Notes: a model not told the origin generated them from the letters alone. A stretch of 64,000 bases of DNA from Leguminivora glycinivorella (GCF_023078275.1 NC_062994.1:9681545-9745544); one strand, 5' to 3'; positions 10,251 to 20,987 are shown, counted from the first letter of the stretch. Program-made: numbers and translations.

Positions 10251-10645
10251 GTGTACCAGGGGCCCATTTCTCGAAGCTACAAGTTACAATTTACAAGTGG
10301 TTGTTAATGTCTAATATGACAAGTTGGAAAGAGACTTCCGCTTGTAACTTGTAACTTTCAGTTTTGAGAAATGGGACTCAGGGCGTTCTTGTTTGGAGTC
10401 AGGCGTTGGCGTTGGTGCCACACCAAAATTTGCCAAGTCCGTCTTCTTGGGGATGGAAGGAAGAAGGAGACGAATGGGTACCACACTGGTCAGACAACAC
10501 TGAAGTGGCCAGTATATGCTTAGAAGTTACAAGATGTAAATGTAAATCAGGTTGCAAAAACCGATACAACTGCATAAAGAGGGTAGAGCCTTTTTTATGC
10601 AGTTCCATATGTACCCAGCTATGTTTTTGTGAAGGGAATGTATAG
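10125..10645 (+). pseudogene. Fragment of LPSPSSWGW / cysteine-rich repeat-associated protein
   Basis: Following an acceptor-like ATTGTTTCAG at 10115-10124, decayed sequence leads into a frame encoding RKDRQLENIPPSEAALDQHI and LRTVYQ, which then breaks at a 119-bp insertion. After it come GVLVWSQALALVPHQNLPSP, SSWGWKEEGDEWVPHW and a cysteine-rich end, CKCKSGCKNRYNC...LCSSICTQLCFCEGN. From memory this order (IPPTxAAL, VWxQAL, LPSPxxWGW, CxCKxGC, LCxCxG) is typical of a widespread uncharacterised arthropod protein family found in many near-identical genomic copies. The Cys motif probably binds zinc (inference). An early stop (TGA near 10148) and the insertion make it a pseudogene. The other half of the exon is duplicated in inverse at 9525-9646. 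Confidence 0.6.
10260..10378. mobile_element. Short MITE inserted in the coding fragment
   Basis: The ends GGGCCCATTTCTCG and TGAGAAATGGGACT form an imperfect inverted repeat, with ACAAGTTACAA / TTGTAACTTGT further in. CAG (or CAGGG) is repeated at both sides (10257 and 10379). Leaving out the element and one copy of the repeat lets the protein frame on the left run into the one on the right, which supports these borders. Confidence 0.75.
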
Positions 10646-11371
10646 TATGAGTATGAGTAATCTGTCAATTAGGACACCACAGACTAAACTATAAGTGTTA
10701 ACTTTTCAGTGTTGGATACTCTATGGCAGTTCCGACTCAATTATAATAAGCTCATTATAATTGACTTTAGTTAACTATAATAATTTCAAAAATAGAACTT
10801 GATACAATTTCTATACTAATTTGCGATACCTGGCAAATTTTCCTGCATCTGAAACACATTTTTTTTATCTGTCGCGTTATCGGCCAATCAGAGACGGTTA
10901 TTACAAACAATTGGTTGCTAGGTAATTCGATGTTGATACAACGGTGAACGACTCTATTGACATTAATTTTAACTTGCATGAATGGTGATATTTCCGTCCA
11001 TTGATGATGAAGATGATGACTCGTAGAAAAAGTATTGTATACAATAGTGATATAATTAAGCTTTTCACTCTCGTACCGTACTACACATGGTACTCGACTG
11101 AAAAGTTTTGTATTATATCACGATTGTATAAAATACTGTTATATAAATTTCTTTCAGGATTCACTACAATGAATAAATAACAGGTACAGTCGGTCTTTAG
11201 ATCGTGTGGTCCGACCCGAGTGTTGCCGTTGTCGACACGTCAATAATAATGAATCTTTTTCTATTTATGCATTAACACACCTCTGACACTGGCGATCAAA
11301 TATATGAAAGAGGCGCGTTCCCCGCAGACAGTCTAAGCTCGCGTAGGTGAACGCGTACTATCCTTTGTGAA
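10646..11371. other. no gene seen
   Basis: AT-rich. Near 11040-11150 a pair of TTGTATACAATAGTGATATAAT / ATTATATCACGATTGTATA-like stretches forms an imperfect inverted repeat. No coding signal. Confidence 0.4.
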
Positions 11372-12085
11372 TAGGCTTTAATATCATATTTTTATATTTA
11401 TAGAAAAAGCAAACCGTTTGACATTTATCGTGACTTGAATTTGCAACTCACAAAAAATTTTTATTTTTTATTTTTATTTCATTTAACATTAAATGGTCAT
11501 TTTAGTACCAAAACTAAATTCTACGTTATTAATTTACTCGAAAACGATACTAAATATGACCTAATAGCTAAACGGGTTCTAATAGAGTTTTTTAAAATAA
11601 AGGTATGTTAAAATTACGCTCGCCGCGTCCCGACGCCGCGCGGCTTAAAGTTTTTTTTATGAAACTTAACGTTAGTAAAGGTGGGTAAAAGTTATATTAT
11701 TCATAATCTATATTAAATAGGCTTTCATATCATATTTTTTATTTGTAGAAAAAGCAAACAGTTTGACATTTATGATGACTTGAATTTGTAAATCGTAGAT
11801 GAAAATTTCAAACTTTTAATTTTTTTTTATTTTATTTACCATTAAATCATAATTTTAGTACCAAAAATGAATTCTACGTTATTGATTTACTCGAAAACGA
11901 TACCAAACATGACCTATGAACTAAACGGGCTATGTTAGAATTTTTCAAAGCAAGCCGGGTGAAGCGGTACTTTGACCCCCCCTCCCGAGCCCCAGGGGGG
12001 AGGCTCCCGAAGGCTCCCGATCTTAATCGGCTTATTTTGATATAAGGAACAACTGTGCCAAGTTTCATGCTTTGGTCAAGAAAAA
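11372..12085 (-). repeat. Inverted block of the 354-bp repeat with GC-rich leader
   Basis: ATGACCTA recurs at 11556 and 11909 (353 bp), the reverse complement of the units at 8.2-9.0 kb. The hairpin CCGCGTCCCGACGCCGCGCGG and the leader (GGGGGGAGGCTCCCGAAGGC) are also present in inverse. With 8000-9035 it encloses a 2.3-kb interval that holds the two protein fragments. Confidence 0.78.
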
Positions 12086-13137
12086 GAAGGTTTGGCCTCT
12101 TTTTGTCGATAAACGTCCCCACTATGTGAGCGTTAGGTTTATAATCAATTGGATTTCTGTATTGTAACAGCACCTGTATGTTTGTTGAGCTTCCTACATT
12201 TTTTACACCCACATAATGAAATGATTCAACTAAACTAAAGTTCACAATTCTGCGGACTAAATTGACAAATAACTGACAGATGAAATGTTACCAGGAACAG
12301 TGAAATAAAAATAGTGAAGGGTATATGTCGATAACAATATACCGACAAGTTGTAAAGTACAAATAACAGACTAGTTTAAATCAAAAAAATACGCATGTTA
12401 CTTTTAAATACAAGGTAAACATTTTGGTTTGTTCGGTTTTCGAGGTAGTGGATGGATAAAATGCGTTTTCACCCACTAGTTTAATAGCATAAAAAGGTAT
12501 CCGAACCAGTAAGTAAAAAAAAATATGTTGTCCGACAATGAGTAGTCTTTATTATAAAATATTATTCATTTCTAAGCTCCGTTATTTCGTCATCTTCATC
12601 ATCATCATCAGTTACATTTATGATAAAACGATCCGAAACATTGTCCACTAAATGGTCGAGTTGTAACATCTTGTCCTCGGTTTTTATTATGTGATTTACA
12701 CAATCTTTTCATCTTTCGGCTGTAACACAATAATTATTGTAATAATTCATTTTCAATAAACTATCATAATAAATATATAAATGTCATTTACATTATTGCT
12801 GGTTTGAAATTAACATTTTATATCTAATTAGGGGTCTACAGACCTTTCGATCTGTCGAAATTACAAAAAAAGTTGGTATATTGATTAAAAGATCAAATTG
12901 CCAATTTGATTGTACCGTCTGGGTGCACCTTAAATCTACGGTGTAATAATAATTTTAATATCGATAAGAACGACACTGGCCAAACTGTGGCAACATTTGT
13001 TCACACGTACTTGTCAATTTGGTCCGTAGGATTATGGATTTTAGTTTAAGCTTGGAGAGATTAACACATCTTAAGGACAATCTTGTATAGGTATACATTT
13101 TCAACACACTTGCTCGTAATGTGGACTTTATTTAAGC
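12086..13137. other. no gene seen
   Basis: AT-rich. A short piece near 12445-12485 (GGATAAAATGCGTTTTCACC) resembles family C. Otherwise nothing is recognised. Confidence 0.4.
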
Positions 13138-13329
13138 TCATATAAAGTTAGGACTTATATTCGTCTTTGATAAAACTTTGCATGCATAAAGTAACCCACA
13201 TTGAGTGGGCCCTGCACACATGTCCTTTTTAGTAAAGGCAATGTAGGTCGACTTGCAAGTCTTGCAACACTGAACAATATGACGGATCGTATCACACCCA
13301 CTTTGAATGCTTTTTACGGATACGTTCAA
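13138..13329 (-). other. Unrecognised cysteine-rich frame
   Basis: A 63-codon frame includes IVQCCKTCKSTYIAFTKKDM and CAGPTQCGLLYACKV. The six cysteines in about 35 residues are unusual for random AT-rich sequence, but I do not recognise a family and the ends are arbitrary. It could be a decayed zinc-binding piece of a transposon protein, or chance. Confidence 0.2.
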
Positions 13330-13349
13330 GATCCGTCATTTAATACGCA

Positions 13350-13412
13350 ATTTAATTTTCCCCTCACTAGCTCGGAAACACGTGTTTTGTCCTTTAATAC
13401 CAGCGGGTAAAA
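13350..13412 (-). repeat. Family C end fragment
   Basis: TTTTCCCCTCACTAGCTCGG followed by AAACACGTGTTTTGTCC and TAATACCAGCGGGTAAAA is the reverse complement of the 3' end of family C seen at 25.55 and 58.65 kb. Confidence 0.65.
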
Positions 13413-13730
13413 TACTGTTTATGAATTACTCTGTAAAACACCACTTTAGATAAACTAAAACGCTTTTATATATAAAAGGCAGTGCTTACTAGTCATATAA
13501 AAATATATGGCATATTTAGAAGGCGGTCTATAATTAAATTTTATACTTATACAGCGGTATGGAACGTTGTAAACTCTCTAAAAGGCGTAGATAATAGTTT
13601 ATTACTATAACTTGGGGCTAGTAATGGAACGAATAAGAAATGGTGATTATTGTATACTTATACAGTCATACAGGGTGTAAATTTACCTAATACGGGCGAA
13701 CCTCTTAACGGTGGTGAGTATAGGACATAA

Positions 13731-14262
13731 AAAACCGGCCAAGAGCGTGTCGGGCCACGCTCAGTGTAGGGTTCCGTAGTTTTCTCAAAAACTACTAAAC
13801 CTATCAAGTTCAAAATAATTTTCCTAGAAAGTCTTTGTAAAGTTCCACTTTTGTGATTTTTTTCATATTTATTAAACATATGGTTCAAAAGTTAGAGGGG
13901 GGGGGGACACACTTTTTTTCCTTTAGGAGCCATTATTTCCGAAAATATTAATATTATCAAAAAACGATTTTAGTAAACCCTTATTCAATTTTAAATACCT
14001 ATCCAACAATATATCACACGTTGGGGTTGGAATAAAAAAAAAATCAGTCCCCACTTTACATGTAGGGGGGGTACCCTAACAAAACATCTTTTTCCACTTT
14101 TTATTTTACCACTTTGTCGGCGGTATTGATATACATATTGGTACCAAATTTCAGCTTTCTAGTGCTAACGGTCACTGAGATTATCCGCGGACGGACGGAC
14201 GGACGGACAGACAGACATGGCGAAACTATAAGCGTTCCTAGTTGACTACGGAACCCTAAAAA
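13731..14262 (+). repeat. Repeat family A, full copy
   Basis: Starts AAACCGGCCAAGAGCGTGTC and contains GGGTTCCGTAGTTTTC, a G-run (GAGGGGGGGGG), TATATCACACGTTGGGGTTG, a GGAC/GACA microsatellite, and the end GACTACGGAACCCTAAAAA. GGGTTCCGTAG near the start and CTACGGAACCC at the end are inverted. The frames inside are repeat-derived, not genes. Confidence 0.8.
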
Positions 14263-14505
14263 TGGAATTAGATAACTTTTGCTTAAAATTGAAATTTTTT
14301 TTTTATCCATACAAATTAATTCGGCCCGCAACGTAATGCAAACACACTCGCGTTAAACGCTCGTTGACAGTTGTCATTGATTGCCATCGCAACCACGTTT
14401 ACAGTACATTGCTGCTGGGAAATTTTTCAAAAATTAATTATGGGCTGAAAATTAAGAGTAACTCAAAAACACCTTGTAATTAATGATAACAATATTGAAT
14501 TATAT

Positions 14506-14524
14506 GGGTGTTATAAGTTTGACG

Positions 14525-14575
<51 letters not shown>

Positions 14576-14961
14576 GTGTGTGTCTGTCTGTGGCATCGTA
14601 GCTCCCGAACGGATGAACCGATTTAGATTTAGTTTTTTTGTCTGAAAGCTGAGTTAGTCGGGAGTGTTTTAGCCATGTTTCATGAAAATTGGTCTACTAT
14701 GTCGCGGTCGGGGGTTTTTACAAAATTTTAATTTTGTGGTTTTGTTAACTCCCGTGTTACGTTTGACGTGTCTCTCTGTTTATCTGTTTGTCTGTCTGTC
14801 TGTGTGTATCTGTCTGTGGCATCGTAGCTCCCGAACGGATGAACCGATTTATATTTAGTTTTTTTGTTTGAAAGCCGAGTTAATCGGGAGTGTTCTTAGC
14901 CATGTTTCATGAAAATCGGTCTAGGGTTTTTTCAAAATTTTAATTTTGTGGTTAGGTTATT
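14506..14961 (+). repeat. Two family B copies in tandem
   Basis: Copy 1 (14506-14745) and copy 2 (14755-14961) each have GTTTGACGTGTCTGTCTG-like sequence, CTCCCGAACGGATGAACCGA, GCCATGTTTCATGAAAATCG and TTTTAATTTTGTGGTT. Both lack the first 20 bp. The GTCT microsatellite is longest in copy 1 (about 14525-14595). Confidence 0.78.
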
Positions 14962-15365
14962 TGCCAAGCTGTTACAAAGGAACCTTTTGTAATGGAGGGC
15001 CACAAAAGCCTATTTTTAGTATTTTTATCTTTCACGCTTATAAATCAGAGGGCTTGTGAATCGTGAACACGGTTTTACAAGGCATTGTTAAAGTTTTTAT
15101 CCTTTTTTAAAATGAACATTTTTAAGCGCATGTACGCATTTAATGAAGTAGGTTTTATTTTATTTTACCAATATGTGGTCTTTAGTAACAGGCCGATTTA
15201 AAACGACTATTTATATTTGTGACGTTTTAAACGAAAAGGTACCACGTTTGTCGGTTGTCAATAAGACTGGATATCAAAATGAAGTTTAAAGGTGTGAGCA
15301 TACTAGGCTTTACTAATATGTATTCTGTGGCTTTACCAATTTAACAAAAAGTAATATACGCCAAC
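14962..15365. other. no gene seen
   Basis: AT-rich non-coding sequence between repeats B and A. Confidence 0.4.
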
Positions 15366-15757
15366 AGAGTGCAAAAATAAAAAATGGAAAAAAAAGTTTT
15401 ATTAGGGTACCCCCCCTACATGTAAAGTGGGGGCTGATATTTTTTTTCATTCCAACCCCAACGTGTGATATATTGTTGGATAGGTATTTAAAAATTAATA
15501 CGGGTTTACTAAGATCGTTTTTTGATAATATTAATATTTTCGGAAATAATCGCTCCTAAAGGAAAAAAAAGTGCGTCCCCCCCCCTCTAACTTTTGAACC
15601 ATAAGTTTAAAAAATATGAAAAAAATCACAAAAGTAGAACTTTATAAAGACTTTCTAGGAAAATTATTTTGAACTTGATAGGTTCAGTAGTTTTTGAGAA
15701 AAATACGGAAAACTACGGAAGCACTGAGCGTGGCCCGACACGCTCTTGGCCGGTTTT
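15366..15757 (-). repeat. Repeat family A, inverted, one end missing
   Basis: The reverse complement of family A from the CACTTTGT region to ACCGGCCAAGAG. The GGAC microsatellite end and the final ACTACGGAACCC are missing. Confidence 0.75.
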
Positions 15758-16030
15758 CTCTCTTTTTATTTTAAAATGTATTTGATGCTGTATGATGGTT
15801 TCTGCAATAAACGTTTTTTCTATTCATTCATGAGCCTAACGACGTGTCAAATTTAACGGAATAGGTACAATAAGACACCGTGTATCTTTGGTAAGGTCAA
15901 ACACCTACTCCTAACAAAACCTGTAGTTACTGTCTTTAAACCAAATAAATATTCTGGATCTTGAGAATTTTATTTCTTAGCACACACAAAGGAAAAGACG
16001 AAATAATTTACAAAGAAAAACTAAGGGAAA

Positions 16031-16091
16031 AGACTTATATTGACCGGGATATAAACCGTGATTGCCTTTTTTACCCGGTCAATATAAGTCT
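16031..16091. repeat. Perfect 18-bp stem-loop
   Basis: AGACTTATATTGACCGGG (16031-16048) is exactly reverse-complemented at 16074-16091, with a 25-nt loop. It lies in AT-rich DNA with no neighbouring gene and no wider repeat border that I can see. Confidence 0.65.
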
Positions 16092-16351
16092 AATGAAAAT
16101 AACCGTGAATCATTCAAAACTCTTAAGGGAAAAGAATTGGAGCAAGTAATAAAAATATGTGGGTCCTTGGAGAATTTGGACATTTGAATATCTTTGAATG
16201 TTTCTACAAAAGCTGACCGTGACAAGTTGTATAGTCGTTAAACTTTCTTGAGACATATTTTATACACAGGTTGTAATTTTTATAACGGGCAATTTTAAAA
16301 TGATCGAAATCCGATAAAAATACAATAATAAAGTGTAACATAATTTTACGC

Positions 16352-16465
16352 ATATATTTATTTATTTATTTATTCTTTATTGCACATAAAAAAATAAGTA
16401 CAAATGGTGGACATAATGCCTTAAGGTTTTCTCTACCAGTCAACCACTGGGTTAAAAAGAAACAT
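16352..16465 (-). repeat. 3' end of a non-LTR element (LINE or SINE tail)
   Basis: On the minus strand this reads GACTGGTAGAGAAAACCTTA, then GTACTTATTTTTTTATGTGC, AATAAAGAATAAATAAATAA. A polyadenylation-like signal and a TAAA-type tail are standard for lepidopteran retroposon 3' ends. Confidence 0.55.
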
Positions 16466-16794
16466 TTGGTACGTGCAGGCATCGTGACAGAAAACAATAA
16501 TCAGATATCACTATATTATGGACACCAAGCGCGCATGAGGGGACGAATGTGCCCAGCAGTAGGACATATACAGGCTAAATATTTTGAATAACTAAAATAA
16601 TAATATTTAAGATTTTTGCAAGTATTTAATAATAAATTTAGAGAGAACCTACTCGTATTGGCTAACAATCTAGAATATATATAGATTAGGCTAGGATATA
16701 TGCATGCACTGATTAGTTTTTAAAGAAATAAACAGTTCTTTTTTTATATATTTTAAATTCATAATCTACTAAATAAGTCAAATAAATTTATAAA

Positions 16795-17096
16795 AGCGCT
16801 GGTGACCTAGTGGTAAGAGCGTGCGTCTTTCGATCCGGAGGTCGCGGTTTCGAACCCCGGCTCGTACCAGTGAGTTTTTCGAAACTTATGTGCGAAATGT
16901 CATTTGATATTTGCCAGTCTCTTTTCGGTGAAGGAAAACATCGTGAGGAAACCGGACTAATCCCAATGAGGTCTAGTTTCGCTTTCGCAAAACTCATGGC
17001 TACGCCAAATCTTTGGATTAGTTGTTAAAGCGGACCCCAGGCTCCTTTGAGCTGTGGCAAATGTCGGGATGAAGCAAGGAGGATCATGATGAATTT
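16795..17096 (+). repeat. tRNA-derived SINE, family S1
   Basis: The tRNA-like head has an A box (TGGTGACCTAGTGGTAAGAG) and a B box (GGTTTCGAACCCCGG). The body has GTCATTTGATATTTGCCAGT, the GTGAAGGAAAACATCGTGAG block and a tail ending GGAGGATCATGATGAA. The middle TAGTTACCCTTCGGG segment is deleted compared with 49302. Confidence 0.82.
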
Positions 17097-17840
17097 ATAA
17101 TCAACTGAAAACTTTGTCAGAAATCAATATTTATCTAAAATGTTGTTCTCTGCTCAGATTTTTTTTAAGTCCCCCACTTCATTACCGGCAGGTCCTAGGT
17201 CCTCATTATCCCATTAGGTTTCACGTAATGTTGGTCAACTATTCGTATCAAATGAGGGTAGTTACGCTAATGAACTTTAATTAATGTAATTAAGTGGTCA
17301 TTAAGGAATGGTGCCGACAAAGGGATCGACGGTTTAAATGTTGAGGTTTAACCTTTTATGTCTATTTGTTTTACTACATACTAAAGACGATTTAATACTG
17401 AACTGACAAAGCCCATACAAAAAGCCTACTACCCCTGAAATGTGCCTTATAGGCTTAAAACTAGATGGCGCTGTTTCGCAGCCTGGCCTGCGTGTTTTTT
17501 TTTATAAGAACAAACACTACATTTCTTTGCTTTAAAATCATGATATCACGTCAATACACGTGTTAAAAAATTGTAGGCATGATTTCAGTGTATCAGTTAT
17601 GATAGTATTTAATAGGTGGCGCTAAAAAATCGAGGCACGAGTCTTATATTTTTATTTGAAAGTTTATAAAGTTAGAATTGTTGTTAATTATATTAAAAAG
17701 GCATGATCAAGTGAAAGAAATATGTTAGATTGCGCTCTTTTAAAATAAGTCCACTAGCTGTAACACACTGTATAGGTACCTACTCTAAAACGTCATAATA
17801 TGATGCACGTGCGAAGAGATTAAAAAAAAAATTTTTTTTT
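17097..17840. other. no gene seen
   Basis: Non-coding. AATAGGTGGCGCTAAAAAAT and ACTAGATGGCGCTGTTTCGC resemble short repeats, but I cannot set borders. Confidence 0.4.
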
Positions 17841-18030
17841 AAAAACCCCCGACCGCGATATAGTGGATCGATTTTCATGAAACATGACTAAGAACACTGG
17901 GAGACTAACTCAGCTTTCAAAAAAAAAAACTAAATCTAAATGGGTTCGTCCGTTCGGGAGCTACGGTGCCACAGACAGACAGACAGACAATTCAAACTTA
18001 TAACACCCCGTCGTTTTTGCGTCGGAGGTT
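17841..18030 (-). repeat. Repeat family B, inverted
   Basis: The reverse complement of family B from CCCCCGACCGCGATATAGTG to AACACCCCGTCGTTTTTGCG, with a short GACA run in place of the longer microsatellite. Confidence 0.75.
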
Positions 18031-18064
18031 AAAAAAAATTAAATCTACTACTACTTTAGACTTT

Positions 18065-18308
18065 GCCTGTGTGGTGACGGGTTAAGAATTTCACCACCCC
18101 CTTTCTTTCCGTGGGTGTCGTAGAAGGCGACTATGGGATATGGGTTAAATTGTGGCGTAGGCGAGAGGCTGGCAACCTGTCACTGCAATGTCACAGTTTC
18201 GTTTTCTTTCAACCTCTTATTTGCCAAGAGTGGCACTGAAGCTTTAGTAGTTTCATGTATTCTGCCTACCCCTTTATGGGATACAGGCGTGATTGTATGT
18301 TGTTATAT
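18065..18308 (+). repeat. Repeat family R
   Basis: Begins GTGTGGTGACGGGTTAAGAA and has GGTGTCGTAGAAGGCGACTA, GGCTGGCAACCTGTCACTGC and TTTGCCAAGAGTGGCACTGA, ending at GGATACAGGCGTGATTGTAT. Four near-complete copies in the window share these borders, and the best keep a GTAT tail. Probably a SINE. I do not see clear A and B boxes. Confidence 0.75.
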
Positions 18309-18759
18309 GTTGTTGTACTTTAGATCGCCGAGAAAAAGTAAATAACATCTTTCACAAACCATATTGAATTGTACCAATACTTTCCATGAACTATTTCTCA
18401 TACAAATTATAGATAAAATCGCTTCGCACGATGTCTCCACCCACAAAAGAGGGTTAAATGTATATTTTATTCCTCATTGTTTGTACCTATGAGAAGTTAA
18501 TTAGACAGAGGACGGTAACTGTCAATATTTAATTAATGTGCAATATACAGCGTGTGTATTCCATACGGGCGAATATCTTAATGACGATTAGTATTGCATA
18601 AGCATACTACTCTGTGAGAGAGTTTCTCGATGAGTAATGTGTCAAAATAAACCTTGGATGAGAGAATTATTATTAACAAATTAAGTTAAACTTTAATTAT
18701 TAATTTATTTATATTATTTAATTAATAAATTATTGATTTTTATAATTTAATGTAATGAT

Positions 18760-18896
18760 TTTATTGTGATTTTGAAATACTTATGATTATTTTACCTAAT
18801 TGTAAATAGTGTATGAAAGATGAATGTGACGATGTACAATTAATACAAATAAATATTCTATTCTATTATATTCTATTGGACCTGAGGACCCTAACT
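18760..18896 (+). repeat. LINE-like 3' tail
   Basis: GTAAATAGTGTATGAAAGAT followed by ATTAATACAAATAAATATTC and TATTC repeats has the look of a non-LTR 3' end with a short repeat tail. It sits just left of the mariner. Confidence 0.4.
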
Positions 18897-18897
18897 A

Positions 18898-20148
18898 TTG
18901 GGTTGGTAAGAAAGTAATGAGCGAATCATAACCAATATTGTAATTTTTATTTAATTTATTATTTTAATCATTTATCAAAAATATAACGGCCTTCGTTATC
19001 TACTACTTGTCTCCATCGTTCTGGTAAAGAATGAATAGCATCGGCGAAGAAGTTCTTAGGTTTAGATTCAAAAAACTCAGCTATGTACTGTCGTAGATGG
19101 GCTTGATCATCGAACTTTTTTTCATTCAAGGCATTGCTTAGCGATCTGAACAATGCGTAATCCGTAGGTACCAAGTCTGGAGAGTACGGTGGATGAGGTA
19201 TCACTTTCCAACCTAGCTCCAATAGCTTTAGCCGAGTCACTTTTGCAATGTGTGGGCGAGCATTGTTGTGTAAGAAAAAAACTTTAGCATGCTGTGGACG
19301 ATTCTGACAGATTTTTTGGTTTAAATTTTCAAGCTGATTACAGTATACTGATGCGGTAACAGTCATTCCACTTGGTAGGAGTTCCCAGTGAATAATACCA
19401 TGAATATCCCACCAAACGGATAGCATAACTTTTTTCGGGTGAGGCTCTGTTTTTGGTGCCTCTATTCCTTTTTCGTTTGGAGCTAGCCACTGACGTTTGC
19501 GTGTGTGATTTATATATAAGACCCATTTTTCATCTCCAGTGATAAGATGGTCCAACCAGTTGAATGTGCGGCGAAAAGACAGAAGTTGTATGCAGATATC
19601 GGCACGGCGGTTTAGTTGATCTCTATCAAGTTCGTGCGGTATCCAAACACTGTATTTGTAGTTTTTTCCCAACTCGTGTAAATGTGTTTCTATGGTGACA
19701 TGAGAGCAGCCTAACTCGGTAGCAAGAGTACGACTCGTTAGCCTCGGATCTCCTTCAATTAAGGTTTTTAATTTGGTTATATCAATCTTCACCGGTCGAC
19801 CAGACTTAGGTTGATCTGATAATGAAAAGTCGCCACTACGAAACCGCTGGAACCATCGTTTCGCTGTGGCCTCAGACACAACTTCAGGAGCAACACGCTG
19901 ACATATATTACGCACTGCTTCGGCGGCTGAATGGCCAGACTGAAATTCATATAGTAAGCAATGCCTTACATGCACTTTTAATTCGTCCATTTTCTTCCTT
20001 ATATTAGCTCGGCGACAGCTAGTGAATGACTGACGAGAAACTGTGCGACTCGCCCTTTATATACTTTCGACCATAGAAGATTCTAGAACTCTCTCAAAAA
20101 TTTTATGTGGAATTCAATCGATCGCTCATTACTTTCTTACCAACCCAA
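18898..20148 (-). mobile_element. Full-length mariner-family transposon
   Basis: The perfect 27-bp terminal inverted repeat begins TTGGGTTGGTAAGAAAGTAA (18898-18924 and 20122-20148), and TA duplications lie at 18896-18897 and 20149-20150. The 1251-bp length and single ORF are standard for mariner. Identical TIRs suggest a fairly recent insertion. Confidence 0.95.
18968..19990 (-). CDS. Mariner transposase, second catalytic Asp replaced by Asn
   Basis: A 340-residue cut-and-paste transposase that would bind the element's inverted repeats and move it by a DDE/D reaction in the nucleus. Residues 1-110 form the paired helix-turn-helix DNA-binding region (AVRNICQ...ATAKRWFQRFRSGD, then SGRPVKID and SRTLATELGCSHVTI). 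The catalytic region shows TGDEKWV with D153, FLHNNARPH with N242, and YSPDLVPTDY with D277. The spacing between positions 242 and 277 is 34 residues, as in the DD34D family, but the middle position is Asn (AAC, 19265-19267) where the family has Asp. One G-to-A change explains it. The ORF is otherwise full length with no stops or frameshifts. WVPHEL appears as WIPHEL (116-121), the usual linker-side motif. The protein is predicted to be catalytically dead, though it may still bind DNA. Confidence 0.93.
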   Translation of the reverse strand: MDELKVHVRHCLLYEFQSGHSAAEAVRNICQRVAPEVVSEATAKRWFQRFRSGDFSLSDQPKSGRPVKIDITKLKTLIEGDPRLTSRTLATELGCSHVTIETHLHELGKNYKYSVWIPHELDRDQLNRRADICIQLLSFRRTFNWLDHLITGDEKWVLYINHTRKRQWLAPNEKGIEAPKTEPHPKKVMLSVWWDIHGIIHWELLPSGMTVTASVYCNQLENLNQKICQNRPQHAKVFFLHNNARPHIAKVTRLKLLELGWKVIPHPPYSPDLVPTDYALFRSLSNALNEKKFDDQAHLRQYIAEFFESKPKNFFADAIHSLPERWRQVVDNEGRYIFDK

Positions 20149-20455
20149 TACATGTTTTTTTTTAATAGATGAAATTTTTTTTTCATACATAAAAATTCAG
20201 CACGCAATGTATTATGTCCACATCAATTAGCGTACCTACCTAAACGTCATTACGACATGACATTTATGTTATGTCATGTCAAATTAATTGTATGGTGTAC
20301 CTACATTGCTGCTGGGCCAGATTTCAAAAATTAATTATTCTTAATTAATAACACTTTTTAACAAAATTATTATCCTATCATACGAATGATCAGAGATTAT
20401 AACTGGATAAATTATTCGCCCGTATGGAATCCACACGCTGTAGATATGATTTGCG

Positions 20456-20690
20456 TGGAAGCGCTGGTAGCCTAGCGGTCGGCGTGCGACTTACGATCCA
20501 GAGGTCGCGTTGTGAGTTTTTCGAAACTTATGTACGAAATGTCATTTAATATTTGCCAGTCGCTTTTCGGTGAAGGAAAACATCGTGAGGAAACCGGACT
20601 AATTCCAATAAGGCCTAGTTACCCTTCGGGTTGGAAGGTCAGATGGCAGTCGCTTTCGTAAAACTAGTGCCTTCCTTCTGGGCACCTTAT
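20456..20690 (+). repeat. SINE S1, head partly deleted
   Basis: GCGCTGGTAGCCTAGCGGTC starts the copy. The B box and the bases after GAGGTCGCG are lost, and the body continues with GAGTTTTTCGAAACTTATGT through GTAAAACTAGTGCCT. The 3' third is missing. Confidence 0.75.
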
Positions 20691-20987
20691 GACCCCATTG
20701 GCTTTCGAGGTGGGAAACTTAGATGCCGCATCACTATTGCATATATAACAATATGAAATACCAATTAGAACTACCTCATTTGATGCAAGGCTGAATGTAC
20801 GATTTCAATGGATCATTACCTTACCCACTAGCGACGATTTGAGCCATTTTTTTTTAATTTATAGATAAGAAGTATTAGTTTTTACTTTTAAGATTTTTAG
20901 TATAGATAAGTGTTTATTAGTAAGATTTTTAGTATAAGTGTTTATTTGTAGTGTAGTGTATTTACTGAAAATATTAATAATATATTT

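Larger units (their letters stand above)
18546..20442. mobile_element. Older inverted-repeat element interrupted by mariner
   Basis: ACAGCGTGTG, then one base, then ATTCCATACGGGCGAAT at the left (18546-18574) is reverse-complemented at the right (20414-20442) with a single mismatch over 28 bp. The 1.25-kb mariner lies between these ends, leaving about 640 bp of original element. No transposase of its own is visible. Confidence 0.65.

Noticed and set aside
13658..14331. Open frames in family A (for example 76 codons on the minus strand)
   Set aside because: Same frames recur in each copy of the repeat, are interrupted in some, and match no protein type.
14520..14600. CRISPR-like array (regular GTCT repeats)
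   Set aside because: Simple microsatellite without spacers inside a dispersed repeat, in a eukaryotic genome.
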